A stretch of DNA of 55,483 nt, from contig CANFPP010000010.1 of NCBI GenBank assembly GCA_947449005.1, positions 1 to 55,483 on the forward strand, in the 5' to 3' direction. Of the stretch, positions 41,865 to 50,498 are shown in pieces. Source of the stretch: Holosporales bacterium. Lineage in GTDB: Bacteria; Pseudomonadota; Alphaproteobacteria; Paracaedibacterales; CANFPP01. The translations under genes and the position numbers were made by a program. Position 1 is the stretch's first letter, and the number at the start of each line of letters is the position of its first letter. Under the pieces are notes generated by a model that was not told the DNA's origin, ran no database searches, and saw nothing but the letters and a program-made list of their open reading frames with translations.

Positions 41865-42275
41865 ATGTCTTCTTACGCCTTGTTGGATACAAATGTTATT
41901 TTAGATGTTTTGAACAATGACAAAATCTGGGGACCATGGTCTATTGCAACTCTGAAACACTATAGTGAACGTTATCATCTGGCGATTAACCCTATTATAT
42001 ATGCTGAACTTTCAGTAGGATATAAAAAGATGGAAGATCTGGACGAAGCCTTGGGTTTTTGTGAAAGACTACCTTTACCATACGAGGCTGGTTTTCTTGC
42101 TGGCAAAGTTTTTTTAAATTATCGAAAGAACAACGGAGACAGGAAAACCCCACTACCAGATTTTTATATTGGAGCTCATGCTGTGCTTCTTAAAATGCCT
42201 TTAATTACTCGTGATGCAAGGTATTACCAAACTTATTTTCCTACCCTTAAACTCGTTAAACCTGATATACACTGA
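41865..42275 (+). CDS. vapC: VapC-type PIN-domain ribonuclease toxin
   Basis: The PIN domain shows its acidic residues in order: LLDTNVILDVL (Asp), NPIIYAELSVGY (Glu), LPDFYIGAHAVLL (Asp) and LITRDARYY (Asp). VapC toxins cleave tRNA or rRNA. The frame opens at GTG 41853, overlapping vapB; the ATG at 41865 gives MSSYALLDTN and is the more usual distance. The operon order antitoxin then toxin is standard. All catalytic residues look intact. Confidence 0.9.
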   Translation: MSSYALLDTNVILDVLNNDKIWGPWSIATLKHYSERYHLAINPIIYAELSVGYKKMEDLDEALGFCERLPLPYEAGFLAGKVFLNYRKNNGDRKTPLPDFYIGAHAVLLKMPLITRDARYYQTYFPTLKLVKPDIH

Positions 42276-42288
42276 ATAAGTAAAAAAT

Positions 42289-42882
42289 ATGTTTCGTAAA
42301 TTTTCTTCTTGGCTTGATGAGTATGGTGGCACGCATGCTAAAAAAGACCGCTATCGTCACAGAAATGGTGATTACGAAGAAAGCTGTGAAGCTAAAGGAT
42401 GCACGTCTAGCGGCATCCATAGAGCCCCTAAAAGCACATCGACCTCAGGTTATGCTGACACCAATGAATGGCACTGGTTTTGCTTAGAACATGTTCGGCA
42501 ATACAATGCGAAATGGAATTACTATGATCAGATGGGTGAAACGGAAATCAATCAAGAATGGTACAGCGACATGAGTTGGCAACGCCCCAGTTGGTCGTTT
42601 GGAAACTCACCCGCCAAACAACCTGTTTTTGAGGATCCCTTTGGTCTTTTTACCGAAAACCTGAAACAGTCTACAAAAATGCCTGAGCAGCATACCCCGC
42701 AATCTGAAGAGATGCAGGCTCTCGCGCTTTTGGGAATGGGTTATCCTTATACACAGCAGGACTTGCGCCATAAATACCATGCGTTGGTAAAGAAATTTCA
42801 TCCAGATCTTAATAGTGGATGCAAAGAATCAGAAGAGAGAATCAAACAAATTAATCAGGCCTATCACGTGCTGAAGAAGTAG
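42289..42882 (+). CDS. protein with C-terminal J domain (DnaJ-like co-chaperone)
   Basis: The last 60 residues form a J domain (LLGMGYPYTQQDLRHKYHALVKKFHPDLN, with HPD intact, then ERIKQINQAYHVLKK; landmarks). The N-terminal part has SCEAKGC and NEWHWFCLEHVRQYNAKWNYYDQM, a conserved pattern in alphaproteobacterial proteins of this type. A J domain at the C-terminus is not DnaJ itself; it should stimulate a DnaK partner, with the client unknown. It starts 13 bases after vapC. Confidence 0.85.
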   Translation: MFRKFSSWLDEYGGTHAKKDRYRHRNGDYEESCEAKGCTSSGIHRAPKSTSTSGYADTNEWHWFCLEHVRQYNAKWNYYDQMGETEINQEWYSDMSWQRPSWSFGNSPAKQPVFEDPFGLFTENLKQSTKMPEQHTPQSEEMQALALLGMGYPYTQQDLRHKYHALVKKFHPDLNSGCKESEERIKQINQAYHVLKK

Positions 42883-43200
42883 CTTCAAACGCCAACTCAG
42901 GATTAAAATGATAAAAAAACATTTAAAACCAAGGCACTATAAAATCAGAAAATGTTTAACTGGATGGCCACGCACTTGTGGTGCTCGCCATGACGGCGGC
43001 GAGAGTGTAAGTTCGATAAATTACAAATACTCACTGTCAACATTGGCGGCAGTCACCATTATTATACTCACACTCCCGTCATGGCGAGCACTGCAGGTGC
43101 GTGGCCATCCAGAAAATAGTCTTTCTTTAAAACAGTATCTATATCATCATGACGGCGCAACGGTTATAAAATCTAATCCCGAATTGGGGTTTTAACTATC
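42883..43200. other. gene-free stretch filled by repeat copy C
   Basis: The 318-base gap between the J-domain gene and addB consists mostly of the inverted-repeat element at 42960-43112. A frame of 95 codons runs through it, but its residues come from the repeat arms (TGWPRTCGARHDGG), so it is not a gene. No promoter for addB is clear. Confidence 0.7.
42960..43112. repeat. long inverted-repeat element, copy C
   Basis: The arms CTGGATGGCCACGCACTTG and CAGGTGCGTGGCCATCCAG are nearly exact inverted copies, with GTGCTCGCCATGACGG inside each. The 153-base element has a variable AT-rich centre. It is the most regular of the copies and carries no gene. Confidence 0.88.
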
Positions 43201-45966
43201 TTGAAAAATCTATACACCATTCCTCTCGGCACGCCTTTTTTGAAATCTCTGGCTAAAGGTTTGTTGAAAGATACATTAGAATCGCCGTTTGAACTGGCTA
43301 AATACTTAATTCTATTGCCAACACAGCGTGCCTGTTTAGCGTTGCAAAAAGAATTTGTTAGCCAAGCAAAAGATCGCCCTCTCTTCTTTCCGCGTATTAT
43401 GGCCCTGGCTGATTTAGAAAACAGTGAATTGTTACTAAGTACAGAGGCCTCAGATCTTCCTCCCGCCATTCCTAATTGGCAGCGTCTTGGGTTATTTACA
43501 CAATTGATCTTAAAGTTTTATAGGCAACAAAAATCAATCAGCCCCGCAACGGCATCTAAACTGGCTTTAGAGCTTATGAGTCTGGTTGATGAAATCGAAA
43601 CGACTAATCTCGATTTCAATAATCTAAAAGATATTGTTAGCGATAATTTCTCGGCCCATTGGCAGATTACTTTAAATTTCTTGCAAATCCTAACAACACA
43701 CTGGCCGCTTATTTTAGCTGAAAAGGGAATGATTGAACCGGCAAAACGTAAACGCCTCACGGCCCTCGCTCTAGCGAAACATTGGCAGAACCATCCACCC
43801 ACTCACCCAATTATCATCGCTGGAACCACAGGAACAGTTCCTGCAACGGCTGAATTGATAAAAACACTTCTAAGCTGCCCCAATGGCAAAGTCATTCTGC
43901 CAGGCCTTGATAAAACCGCAAAAGATCCCGTACCAACACACCCGCAGTATACTCTGACTCAATTGCTGAACTATTTAGGAGTTGAAGCTAATGACGTTAC
44001 AGAGTGGCATCCAGATGATTCAAACTTATCAACGCAGCAATTCCTAAGCGTCTGTATGGGCAATACCATACCAGAAATTCCCGTGGATTACTCTTTTCAG
44101 TCCATTGAATGCGAATCCATCCAGATTGAAGCAAAAGTTATTGCCCTGATTATGCGTCACCATCTTGAAACACCAAAGAAAACCATTACCTTAGTCACAC
44201 CTAATCTTGAATTAGCACGCAGAGTTACAGCAGAGTTAGGTCGCTGGCAATTAATACCAAATACTTCACACGGTCTAGCAATACAACAATCTGTAGTCGG
44301 ATCTTTTTTATTATTAACCAGTCACTTAACAAATGAAATCACTCCCAGCAATTTCTTATCGATTTTAAAGCATCCTCTTTGCGGTAAAGAATCAAGAGCA
44401 CAGCATATCTATAATGTTAGAAAATTGGAAGTTGATGTCATTAGAGAATCAAATAAACCTTTTAAATTAGCCGACATTTTCGAAGTAGATGACTCAATGA
44501 AAGAGTGGGCTCAAGCTCTCTCTGAAAGCTTAAAACCTTTGATCAACTTGAGTCAAAACACGCCTCTCTCGATAACAACGCTTATCAATGCGCATAAGAG
44601 AGTCATTGAAGCTCTGGCGGCTCAGTATGCTTGGCAACAAGAAGATGGCATTGCAGCTAAAGACTTTTTTGACCAGCTGATTGCGAATAAAGAAATGTTT
44701 CCCTCAGTAACTGCGCAAGAGTACCCGGAATTTCTAAAATCGCTTATGTCACATGCGTCTCCCATCCACTCTCACAGAGGGATTGGCTCGCGCCTTTCAA
44801 TTCTAGGTGCCTTAGAGGCTCGTTTAAATAACGCAGATGTTATGATTGTCTCTGGTCTCAATGAAGGAACGTGGCCAGCTGGCGCGGGCGTTGACCCTTG
44901 GTTTAGTCAATCAATGCGAAAGGCCTTTGGTTTGCCACCACTCGAGAGAAAAATTGGACTTTCGGGACATGATTTTTGCAGCACTTTTTCTGCAAGTGAG
45001 GTTTATCTAACGCGATCAAACAGTCAAAACGGATCGCCAACCTTGCCATCGCGCTGGTGGCAACGTGTTCATCTTTTTGCGAAGAGCAAGCTAGAGAGCA
45101 CACAATGGCTTCACTGGGCTCAGCAGCTTGACGCAACACATTCTCTTAGCCAAAAACGAACACTACCACCCTGCCCACGCCCACCTGTTGCAGCACGGCC
45201 AAAAAAACTTTCCGTCACCGCAGTTGAAAAACTTATGCGTGATCCCTATTCAATTTATGCACGTTATATTCTCAATCTAAAACCACTGAACCCTTTGCAA
45301 ATCCAGCTTAGTGGTGCAAATCGTGGTCAGCTTATTCATCATGCTCTTGATCTTTTTGCAAAAGGAAATGACCGTACCCTAGAGGCATTGCTTGACTGTG
45401 GACGAAAGGCCTTTCGCGATTATAGCAATGACCCTATCGTTTATAGCTTTTGGTGGCCAAGATTTGAGAGAATCGCAATCTACGTCATGGAGAACTTAAC
45501 GACAGAAAGAATCGTTAGTGAAGCAATAGGAGAAATCACCATTTCAGTTGGAAATATTGAATTTAATCTTAGCGCAATTGCCGACCGAATCGATCTAACT
45601 TCAGAAGATAGTCTTAGAATAATTGATTATAAAACAGGCTCAGCGCCCTCGCAAAAAGATGCTCTTAATGGATATTCACCTCAGCTTCCGCTTGAAGGAC
45701 TAATTGCTTCCTATGGCGGTTTTGGAAACTCTATTACAAATGTTAGTGACTTAAGCTTCTGGGTTTTGACCGGCGGAGAGCCAGCTGGAGAAATTGTTTC
45801 TTTAAATAGCGCTGAAGTTATTGAAAATGCTGAAATTGGATTTAAAAGCCTGATCGAAGCTTTCAATGATCCTGAAACGCCATATCTGGCCTGCCCGACC
45901 CCCAACAAGGCTCCGGTGTATAATGATTATACTCACCTTGAGCGCCTATGGGAGTGGATGATTTGA
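43201..45966 (+). CDS. addB: double-strand break repair protein AddB
   Basis: AddB pairs with AddA in a RecBCD-like helicase-nuclease. The 921-residue protein has a degenerate helicase-like body (LPTQRACLALQKEF, ITLVTPNLELARRVTAEL), a mid-motif ADVMIVSGLNEGTWP, and a C-terminal RecB-type nuclease (IIDYKTGSAPS, then YSPQLPLEGLIA). The C-x2-C-x5-C iron-sulfur cluster of Bacillus AddB is not visible at the C-terminus. The start is TTG with GGGG upstream; no ATG is close. It overlaps addA by 19 bases. Confidence 0.93.
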   Translation: MKNLYTIPLGTPFLKSLAKGLLKDTLESPFELAKYLILLPTQRACLALQKEFVSQAKDRPLFFPRIMALADLENSELLLSTEASDLPPAIPNWQRLGLFTQLILKFYRQQKSISPATASKLALELMSLVDEIETTNLDFNNLKDIVSDNFSAHWQITLNFLQILTTHWPLILAEKGMIEPAKRKRLTALALAKHWQNHPPTHPIIIAGTTGTVPATAELIKTLLSCPNGKVILPGLDKTAKDPVPTHPQYTLTQLLNYLGVEANDVTEWHPDDSNLSTQQFLSVCMGNTIPEIPVDYSFQSIECESIQIEAKVIALIMRHHLETPKKTITLVTPNLELARRVTAELGRWQLIPNTSHGLAIQQSVVGSFLLLTSHLTNEITPSNFLSILKHPLCGKESRAQHIYNVRKLEVDVIRESNKPFKLADIFEVDDSMKEWAQALSESLKPLINLSQNTPLSITTLINAHKRVIEALAAQYAWQQEDGIAAKDFFDQLIANKEMFPSVTAQEYPEFLKSLMSHASPIHSHRGIGSRLSILGALEARLNNADVMIVSGLNEGTWPAGAGVDPWFSQSMRKAFGLPPLERKIGLSGHDFCSTFSASEVYLTRSNSQNGSPTLPSRWWQRVHLFAKSKLESTQWLHWAQQLDATHSLSQKRTLPPCPRPPVAARPKKLSVTAVEKLMRDPYSIYARYILNLKPLNPLQIQLSGANRGQLIHHALDLFAKGNDRTLEALLDCGRKAFRDYSNDPIVYSFWWPRFERIAIYVMENLTTERIVSEAIGEITISVGNIEFNLSAIADRIDLTSEDSLRIIDYKTGSAPSQKDALNGYSPQLPLEGLIASYGGFGNSITNVSDLSFWVLTGGEPAGEIVSLNSAEVIENAEIGFKSLIEAFNDPETPYLACPTPNKAPVYNDYTHLERLWEWMI

Positions 45967-48900
45967 TTGAAGCATGCCTAGAGCAACAACGTTTAGCAGC
46001 ATATCCTAAAGCAAGCGCTTGGGTATCTGCCTCTGCTGGCACGGGTAAAACCAAAGTCTTAATTGATCGCATTTTACAGCTTCTTTTAATGAATGCGACG
46101 CCTGAACGTATTTTATGCATCACCTTTACAAAAGCAGCAGCTGCAGAAATGCTGAACCGACTCATGCATCGCCTAGAAAAATGGATGCTTTGCAGCGAGG
46201 CTGAGCTTATATCAGATCTTGAGCACTTTGGCCCTTGCTCAGACGATCTTATTAAGCAAGCACGCCAATTGTTTTTTCAAACCCTTGAGACAGGTATTCA
46301 GATTCAAACAATTCATAGTTTCTGCCAAAGCTTGCTCAGCAAATTCCCTCTAGAAGCTGGAATTCCCGTTGGCTTTAGAATTATTGAAGATGTCGAAGCG
46401 GATCAATTGCTTTTAAAAGCACAAAACCAAATCCTGCAAAAAGCTAAAGAAGATTCATTATTGATTGAAAGCCTTAATGTTCTTATCCCCTACTTCTCAG
46501 ACCAACGCTTTCTTGAGTTGATTGGCCACTTAAGAGAAAATCGCAATAAATTCACGCAAATATTTGAACAACATAAAACCAGAGAAGAGTTTGTGGATGA
46601 TACAAATCATTTTCTAGATGTTTTTAGCACAATTAGCGAACCTGATAGACAAAAACTTACCCAAGCTTGTCAGTTCATGATTGATGAAGGTATCAAGGGC
46701 GGAGACTCAATTGCAGGGTGGCTCGTACAGGAAAGTGATTTCTCAAGTTATCAAAATGTATTTCTAACAAGAGAAGGAGAAATTCGAAAAATCCTCCTCA
46801 AAAAAGAAATTGCAAGCAAGCATCCTGATATATTAGAAACATTAAAATTTGAAGCAGAACGGGTTTATCATATTAGCCAAAGGCAAAAAGCCGAAGTCAT
46901 CGCAAATAAAACAACTGCATTTCTAACCATTGCCGAGAAAATCCTCAAAAGATACCAAGTCCTAAAAGAGAATTATGGTGCCCTTGATTATGATGATCTT
47001 ATCAATTACACAAAACGACTTTTGGGAGAGCCTGGCCTTTGCGAATGGGTCCTCTATAAGTTAGATAATACAATAGATCATATTCTTATTGATGAGGCTC
47101 AGGATACAAACTTTGATCAATGGCAAATCATTACTTCTCTTACTAAAGATTTTTTCATCTCGAATAAGTCGGGGCAAACTTTATTTGTAGTTGGAGATGC
47201 AAAGCAATCCATATACAGTTTTCAAGACGCAAGACCGCAGCAATTCATAAACCTTAAAAGCCACTTTTCAGAAGAAGCAAAACACGTTCAGCATCCATTT
47301 CACAGCATTGATCTAACTTTATCATTTCGCTCTACTGCCGCAGTGCTTGATATTGTTGATGAAGTCTTTAAAGACAGCAGCCTTCAGGCAAAACATACAG
47401 CCTTTCGTTCAAAATCCCCAGGGATTGCTGAGCTCTGGCCCGTTATAAAAAAAGAAGAGGCAGAAGACAAAGACGAATCCCCTTGGCCACTTCCTATTAT
47501 CCAACAACAAACCAACACCAATCACTCACTTTTGGCCCAAAGTATTGTTGATAAAATCAAGATATGGCTAAGCTCAAATGAGATTTTATCAGCAACCAAC
47601 GACTTCATTCAACCTCAAGACATTCTGATTCTGGTTAGAAAACGCTCAAAGCTCGTCACGAACCTTATTCAGTTACTAAAGCAAGAAAAAATACCAGTGG
47701 CAGGTGCAGATCGCCTCATTCTCAATGAACACATTGCTATTATGGATTTGCTGGCCTTGGGACAGTTTTTAATCTTGCCGCAAGATGACCTCACCCTTGC
47801 TTGTCTGTTAAAAAGCTCTTTAATTGGCCTTGATGAAGAATCTCTATTCGATATCGCCTATGGACGGCCTGGCAGTTTATGGTCAGCTCTCAAAGAAAAA
47901 CCTAAATATCAAGAAATATATAATTTCTTAAAAGAAATGCTAGGTCTTGCTGACTTAAAGCCAACATTTGAACTTTTCAATTATATTTTATCGACCTTAG
48001 GCGGACGTTCTCGTTTCGTTCAACAGCTTGGCGACGAAGTGAATGATGTGTTAGATGAATTCTTATCAGAGGCGCTAGCGTATGATTCGGCGAATCCTCC
48101 GTCACTGCAAGGCTTCATTCACTATATTCAACAACAGCCTCTTGAGATTAAACGCGCATTAACGCATAAGAACCAAGTACGGATCATGACGATTCATGGA
48201 TCCAAAGGTCTGCAATCTCCTATTGTCATTTTAGCAGACACAACTGACACACCTTCCAATAACAAAGATGGTCTTTTATGGCAGTTTGACGAGCACGAAC
48301 AGGCGGTCAGGCTTTTCCTCTCACCCAGTAGTGGGGAAGATTGCAAAGCAACAAGACAGCTAAAAGCAGAACAGCTGCAAAAAACACGTGATGAACATGC
48401 GCGTCTTCTCTACGTTGCCCTAACGCGTGCCCAGGATCGGCTTTATGTTTGTGGTTCCCAAACAACAAAGGAACTAAAGGATGAGTGTTGGTATAGCCAA
48501 ATCGAAAGAGCTATACAGCGCATTGGTGAGTATGATGATGAGAGTGGAATATGGCGCTATCAACCACTTGCGACTCAAGCAATTAAAGAACGTCTTGCAG
48601 AAACTATTGAGACCAATCCTTTGCCTAATTGGGCACTCGATCCATATCGTGAAGAAAAAGAACAATCTAACAAGGCTGCCGATATATCAACAGATGCCTC
48701 TGTTCGAGGCATCCTCTTGCATCGTCTTCTCGAAGTTCTACCAACTGTGAAAACCAAGGATTATCATGCCATTGCGCAAAAGATTATCAGTCAATCAAAA
48801 ACACCACAGCTTATAACACCAGATGATGTTCAAAAGATTATTGATCTCTTGACGCATCCAACATTGGGTGCTCTTTTTTCATCTCATACGCTTGCAGAAG

Positions 48901-49175
48901 TTAATATCAGCGGAAACCTTGATGGCAAACCATTTTTAGGACGGATTGATCGACTTAGCATTCAAAATAACCACATTATGATCGTTGATTATAAAACCTC
49001 AACTAATCCGCCAAAAACCATTAAAGACATACATAATTCTCACATAAAACAGTTATCTGGTTATGCAAAAATACTAGGGGAGATCTATCAAAATCACACG
49101 CTTCAATTGTTTTTGCTCTGGACTGAAAATCTAGACTTGATGGAAGTTCCTTTAGAGTTTACCCTCATCAAATAG
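45948..49175 (+). CDS. addA: double-strand break repair helicase-nuclease AddA
   Basis: AddA is a UvrD-like 3'-5' helicase fused to a nuclease. Walker A is [17 protein letters not shown] near residue 27, then [13 protein letters not shown], Walker B-type [43 protein letters not shown] and [15 protein letters not shown]. The C-terminal nuclease has IDRLSIQ and IVDYKTS. The length of 1075 residues fits the alphaproteobacterial form. It overlaps addB at its start and is followed by trxA after 34 bases. Confidence 0.96.
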   Translation: MGVDDLIEACLEQQRLAAYPKASAWVSASAGTGKTKVLIDRILQLLLMNATPERILCITFTKAAAAEMLNRLMHRLEKWMLCSEAELISDLEHFGPCSDDLIKQARQLFFQTLETGIQIQTIHSFCQSLLSKFPLEAGIPVGFRIIEDVEADQLLLKAQNQILQKAKEDSLLIESLNVLIPYFSDQRFLELIGHLRENRNKFTQIFEQHKTREEFVDDTNHFLDVFSTISEPDRQKLTQACQFMIDEGIKGGDSIAGWLVQESDFSSYQNVFLTREGEIRKILLKKEIASKHPDILETLKFEAERVYHISQRQKAEVIANKTTAFLTIAEKILKRYQVLKENYGALDYDDLINYTKRLLGEPGLCEWVLYKLDNTIDHILIDEAQDTNFDQWQIITSLTKDFFISNKSGQTLFVVGDAKQSIYSFQDARPQQFINLKSHFSEEAKHVQHPFHSIDLTLSFRSTAAVLDIVDEVFKDSSLQAKHTAFRSKSPGIAELWPVIKKEEAEDKDESPWPLPIIQQQTNTNHSLLAQSIVDKIKIWLSSNEILSATNDFIQPQDILILVRKRSKLVTNLIQLLKQEKIPVAGADRLILNEHIAIMDLLALGQFLILPQDDLTLACLLKSSLIGLDEESLFDIAYGRPGSLWSALKEKPKYQEIYNFLKEMLGLADLKPTFELFNYILSTLGGRSRFVQQLGDEVNDVLDEFLSEALAYDSANPPSLQGFIHYIQQQPLEIKRALTHKNQVRIMTIHGSKGLQSPIVILADTTDTPSNNKDGLLWQFDEHEQAVRLFLSPSSGEDCKATRQLKAEQLQKTRDEHARLLYVALTRAQDRLYVCGSQTTKELKDECWYSQIERAIQRIGEYDDESGIWRYQPLATQAIKERLAETIETNPLPNWALDPYREEKEQSNKAADISTDASVRGILLHRLLEVLPTVKTKDYHAIAQKIISQSKTPQLITPDDVQKIIDLLTHPTLGALFSSHTLAEVNISGNLDGKPFLGRIDRLSIQNNHIMIVDYKTSTNPPKTIKDIHNSHIKQLSGYAKILGEIYQNHTLQLFLLWTENLDLMEVPLEFTLIK

Positions 49176-49209
49176 TCTTTTTGAAATTTACTTATTATTA
49201 GGAAAAAAA

Positions 49210-49530
49210 ATGAGTTTAAACCAAACAACAGATGCAACTTTTGCTGCAGATGTCCTCCAATCAGAGCTTCCCGTTTTAGTTGATTTTTGGGCAGAATGGT
49301 GCGGCCCATGCAAAATGCTAATGCCAACTCTTGAAGAATTAGCCCCAACTATGGCAGGAAAAGTTAAAATCGTAAAAGTTAACATTGATGCAAATCCACA
49401 AATTCCGGCACAATTTGGTGTGCGTAGTATTCCAACACTTGTTTTGTTTAACAAGGGTGAAGCTATTTCAACAAAAGTTGGTGTGATGACCAAAACCAAA
49501 CTAACTGAATGGCTCAACGCTTCAGTTTAA
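49210..49530 (+). CDS. trxA: thioredoxin
   Basis: The 106-residue protein has the active site [13 protein letters not shown] and the cis-Pro region [13 protein letters not shown]. It is a general cytoplasmic disulfide reductase. The ATG has AGGA at good spacing. The order addB-addA-trxA is found in many Alphaproteobacteria. A hairpin follows the stop. Confidence 0.97.
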   Translation: MSLNQTTDATFAADVLQSELPVLVDFWAEWCGPCKMLMPTLEELAPTMAGKVKIVKVNIDANPQIPAQFGVRSIPTLVLFNKGEAISTKVGVMTKTKLTEWLNASV

Positions 49531-49543
49531 TATACCAAATCTT

Positions 49544-49574
49544 GCGCTGAAGGATGCTTTTGCATTCTTTGGCG
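49544..49574. terminator. hairpin between trxA and the DUF3368 gene
   Basis: CGCTGAAGGATGC-TTTT-GCATTCTTTGGCG can pair with a few mismatches and lies 14 bases after the trxA stop. It sits between convergent genes. There is no long U run, so confidence is moderate. Confidence 0.45.
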
Positions 49575-49585
49575 TAAATTGTTGC

Positions 49586-50098
49586 TTAGCTTTCTTGAGC
49601 TCGTTTAAGAATTTCTTCAACTAATCTAGTTGAAAGTCTATATCCGCTTTTTTGCAAGGCATCTAAACATTCTTGTAAGTCAGAAATAAATCCTTCTCTA
49701 AAACCAGATAAAAGTAATCCTGCTGTACCTATAATTTTTAAAGAAAGAATATTGGCAACAGCTCTGCCACGTTTTTCATCAATTAATAATGCCGCTTGCA
49801 ACTCTTTTGCTAAAAGAATAGCTGCTTTTTCTCCAGCATCTAAAATTGAGAAAGTGCTTTCTAATGAAACATCGGCCATAGGAGATTTGACAAGAATATT
49901 CCCTTTTTCAACAGCCATCTTAATAGATCGAGCTCCAGGTAGCACTTCATTTATAAGACATTCCTGCAACACAATATCGGGTACAAGGATCTCTGAATAC
50001 AGTTGATTTAAAAGCTGAAGTCGATCAATTTTACCTAACGCAATAAGAGGACCAGCATCACAGACAATAAGCTTAGCTCTCAATAGAAAGCTCCGCAT
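49586..50098 (-). CDS. DUF3368-type PIN-like toxin
   Basis: The 170-residue protein matches DUF3368, a PIN-fold nuclease family: VCDAGPLIALGKI near the start (Asp), ILVPDIVLQECL (Glu), ILDAGEKAAILLAKEL (Asp, Glu) and LLIDEKRGRAVA (Asp). A C-terminal part GLLLSGFREGFI follows. Members of this family pair with UPF0175 antitoxins. Its start overlaps the antitoxin end by 26 bases. All acidic residues are present, so it is likely an active RNase toxin. Target RNA is unknown. Confidence 0.85.
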   Translation of the reverse strand: MRSFLLRAKLIVCDAGPLIALGKIDRLQLLNQLYSEILVPDIVLQECLINEVLPGARSIKMAVEKGNILVKSPMADVSLESTFSILDAGEKAAILLAKELQAALLIDEKRGRAVANILSLKIIGTAGLLLSGFREGFISDLQECLDALQKSGYRLSTRLVEEILKRAQES

Positions 50099-50396
50099 CT
50101 AGCTCCTTTGGATCGTAATCAACGATACTAACACCAGCATCAGAAGTTAAAGATAACATTTCCTCTAATGACACATGTGCAATTTTAGCTGCTTGCCTTA
50201 AGGTAACATGCTTTTCTTCAAGCATCCTAAGTGCCAAGGATTTGTAAAGACCTAGTTGTACTAATTCTTCTGTAAAAGGCACAGCAATAAAGACAGGATG
50301 CCCTCGTTTTGTTACTATTGACAAATGACCCTGTTCAGCATCACGAATGAGTGCACCTGGGCGTTCACGCAGATCTCTAACATTAAAAACATCCAT
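50073..50396 (-). CDS. antitoxin: Phd/YefM-like N-terminus fused to UPF0175
   Basis: Residues 1-45 (VFNVRDLRERPGALIRDAEQG, VTKRGHPVFIAVPF) look like a Phd/YefM DNA-binding fold. Residues 50-95 (LALRMLEEKHVTLRQAAKIAHVSLEEMLSL, ending GVSIVDY) look like UPF0175, with a HTH-like pattern. UPF0175 is the usual partner of DUF3368. Having both DNA-binding types in one chain is notable. The tail is acidic (YDPKELDAELSIES), as expected for toxin binding. It is divergent from recD2 and lies behind palindromes. The fusion call rests on pattern only. Confidence 0.8.
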   Translation of the reverse strand: MDVFNVRDLRERPGALIRDAEQGHLSIVTKRGHPVFIAVPFTEELVQLGLYKSLALRMLEEKHVTLRQAAKIAHVSLEEMLSLTSDAGVSIVDYDPKELDAELSIES

Positions 50397-50415
50397 TAAT
50401 CACCTCACATGCACT

Positions 50416-50453
50416 ATCAATTGATGGTACATCATAGCATATAAGCTTTATAT
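50416..50453. promoter_or_regulatory. palindrome cluster between the antitoxin gene and recD2
   Basis: ATCAATTGAT (50416-50425) is a perfect palindrome and overlaps TGATG-GTA-CATCA (50422-50434), a perfect inverted repeat. ATATAAGCTTTATAT follows (50439-50453), an imperfect one. A minus-strand TTTAAA-17-TATGAT promoter candidate spans this area. The palindromes are good candidates for antitoxin binding and could also affect the divergent recD2. Confidence 0.5.
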
Positions 50454-50498
50454 TTTAAATAGATCTGTCAATATATAGAAAATCGCTAGAAAAGCATA

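Noticed and set aside
42908..43195. 95-codon open frame through repeat copy C
   Set aside because: Its residues come from the inverted-repeat arms; the same GARHDGG-like peptides appear from other copies, and there is no ribosome binding site.
45863..46165. 100-codon open frame on the minus strand across the addB-addA junction
   Set aside because: Lies antisense to two strongly conserved genes and has no motif or start signal.
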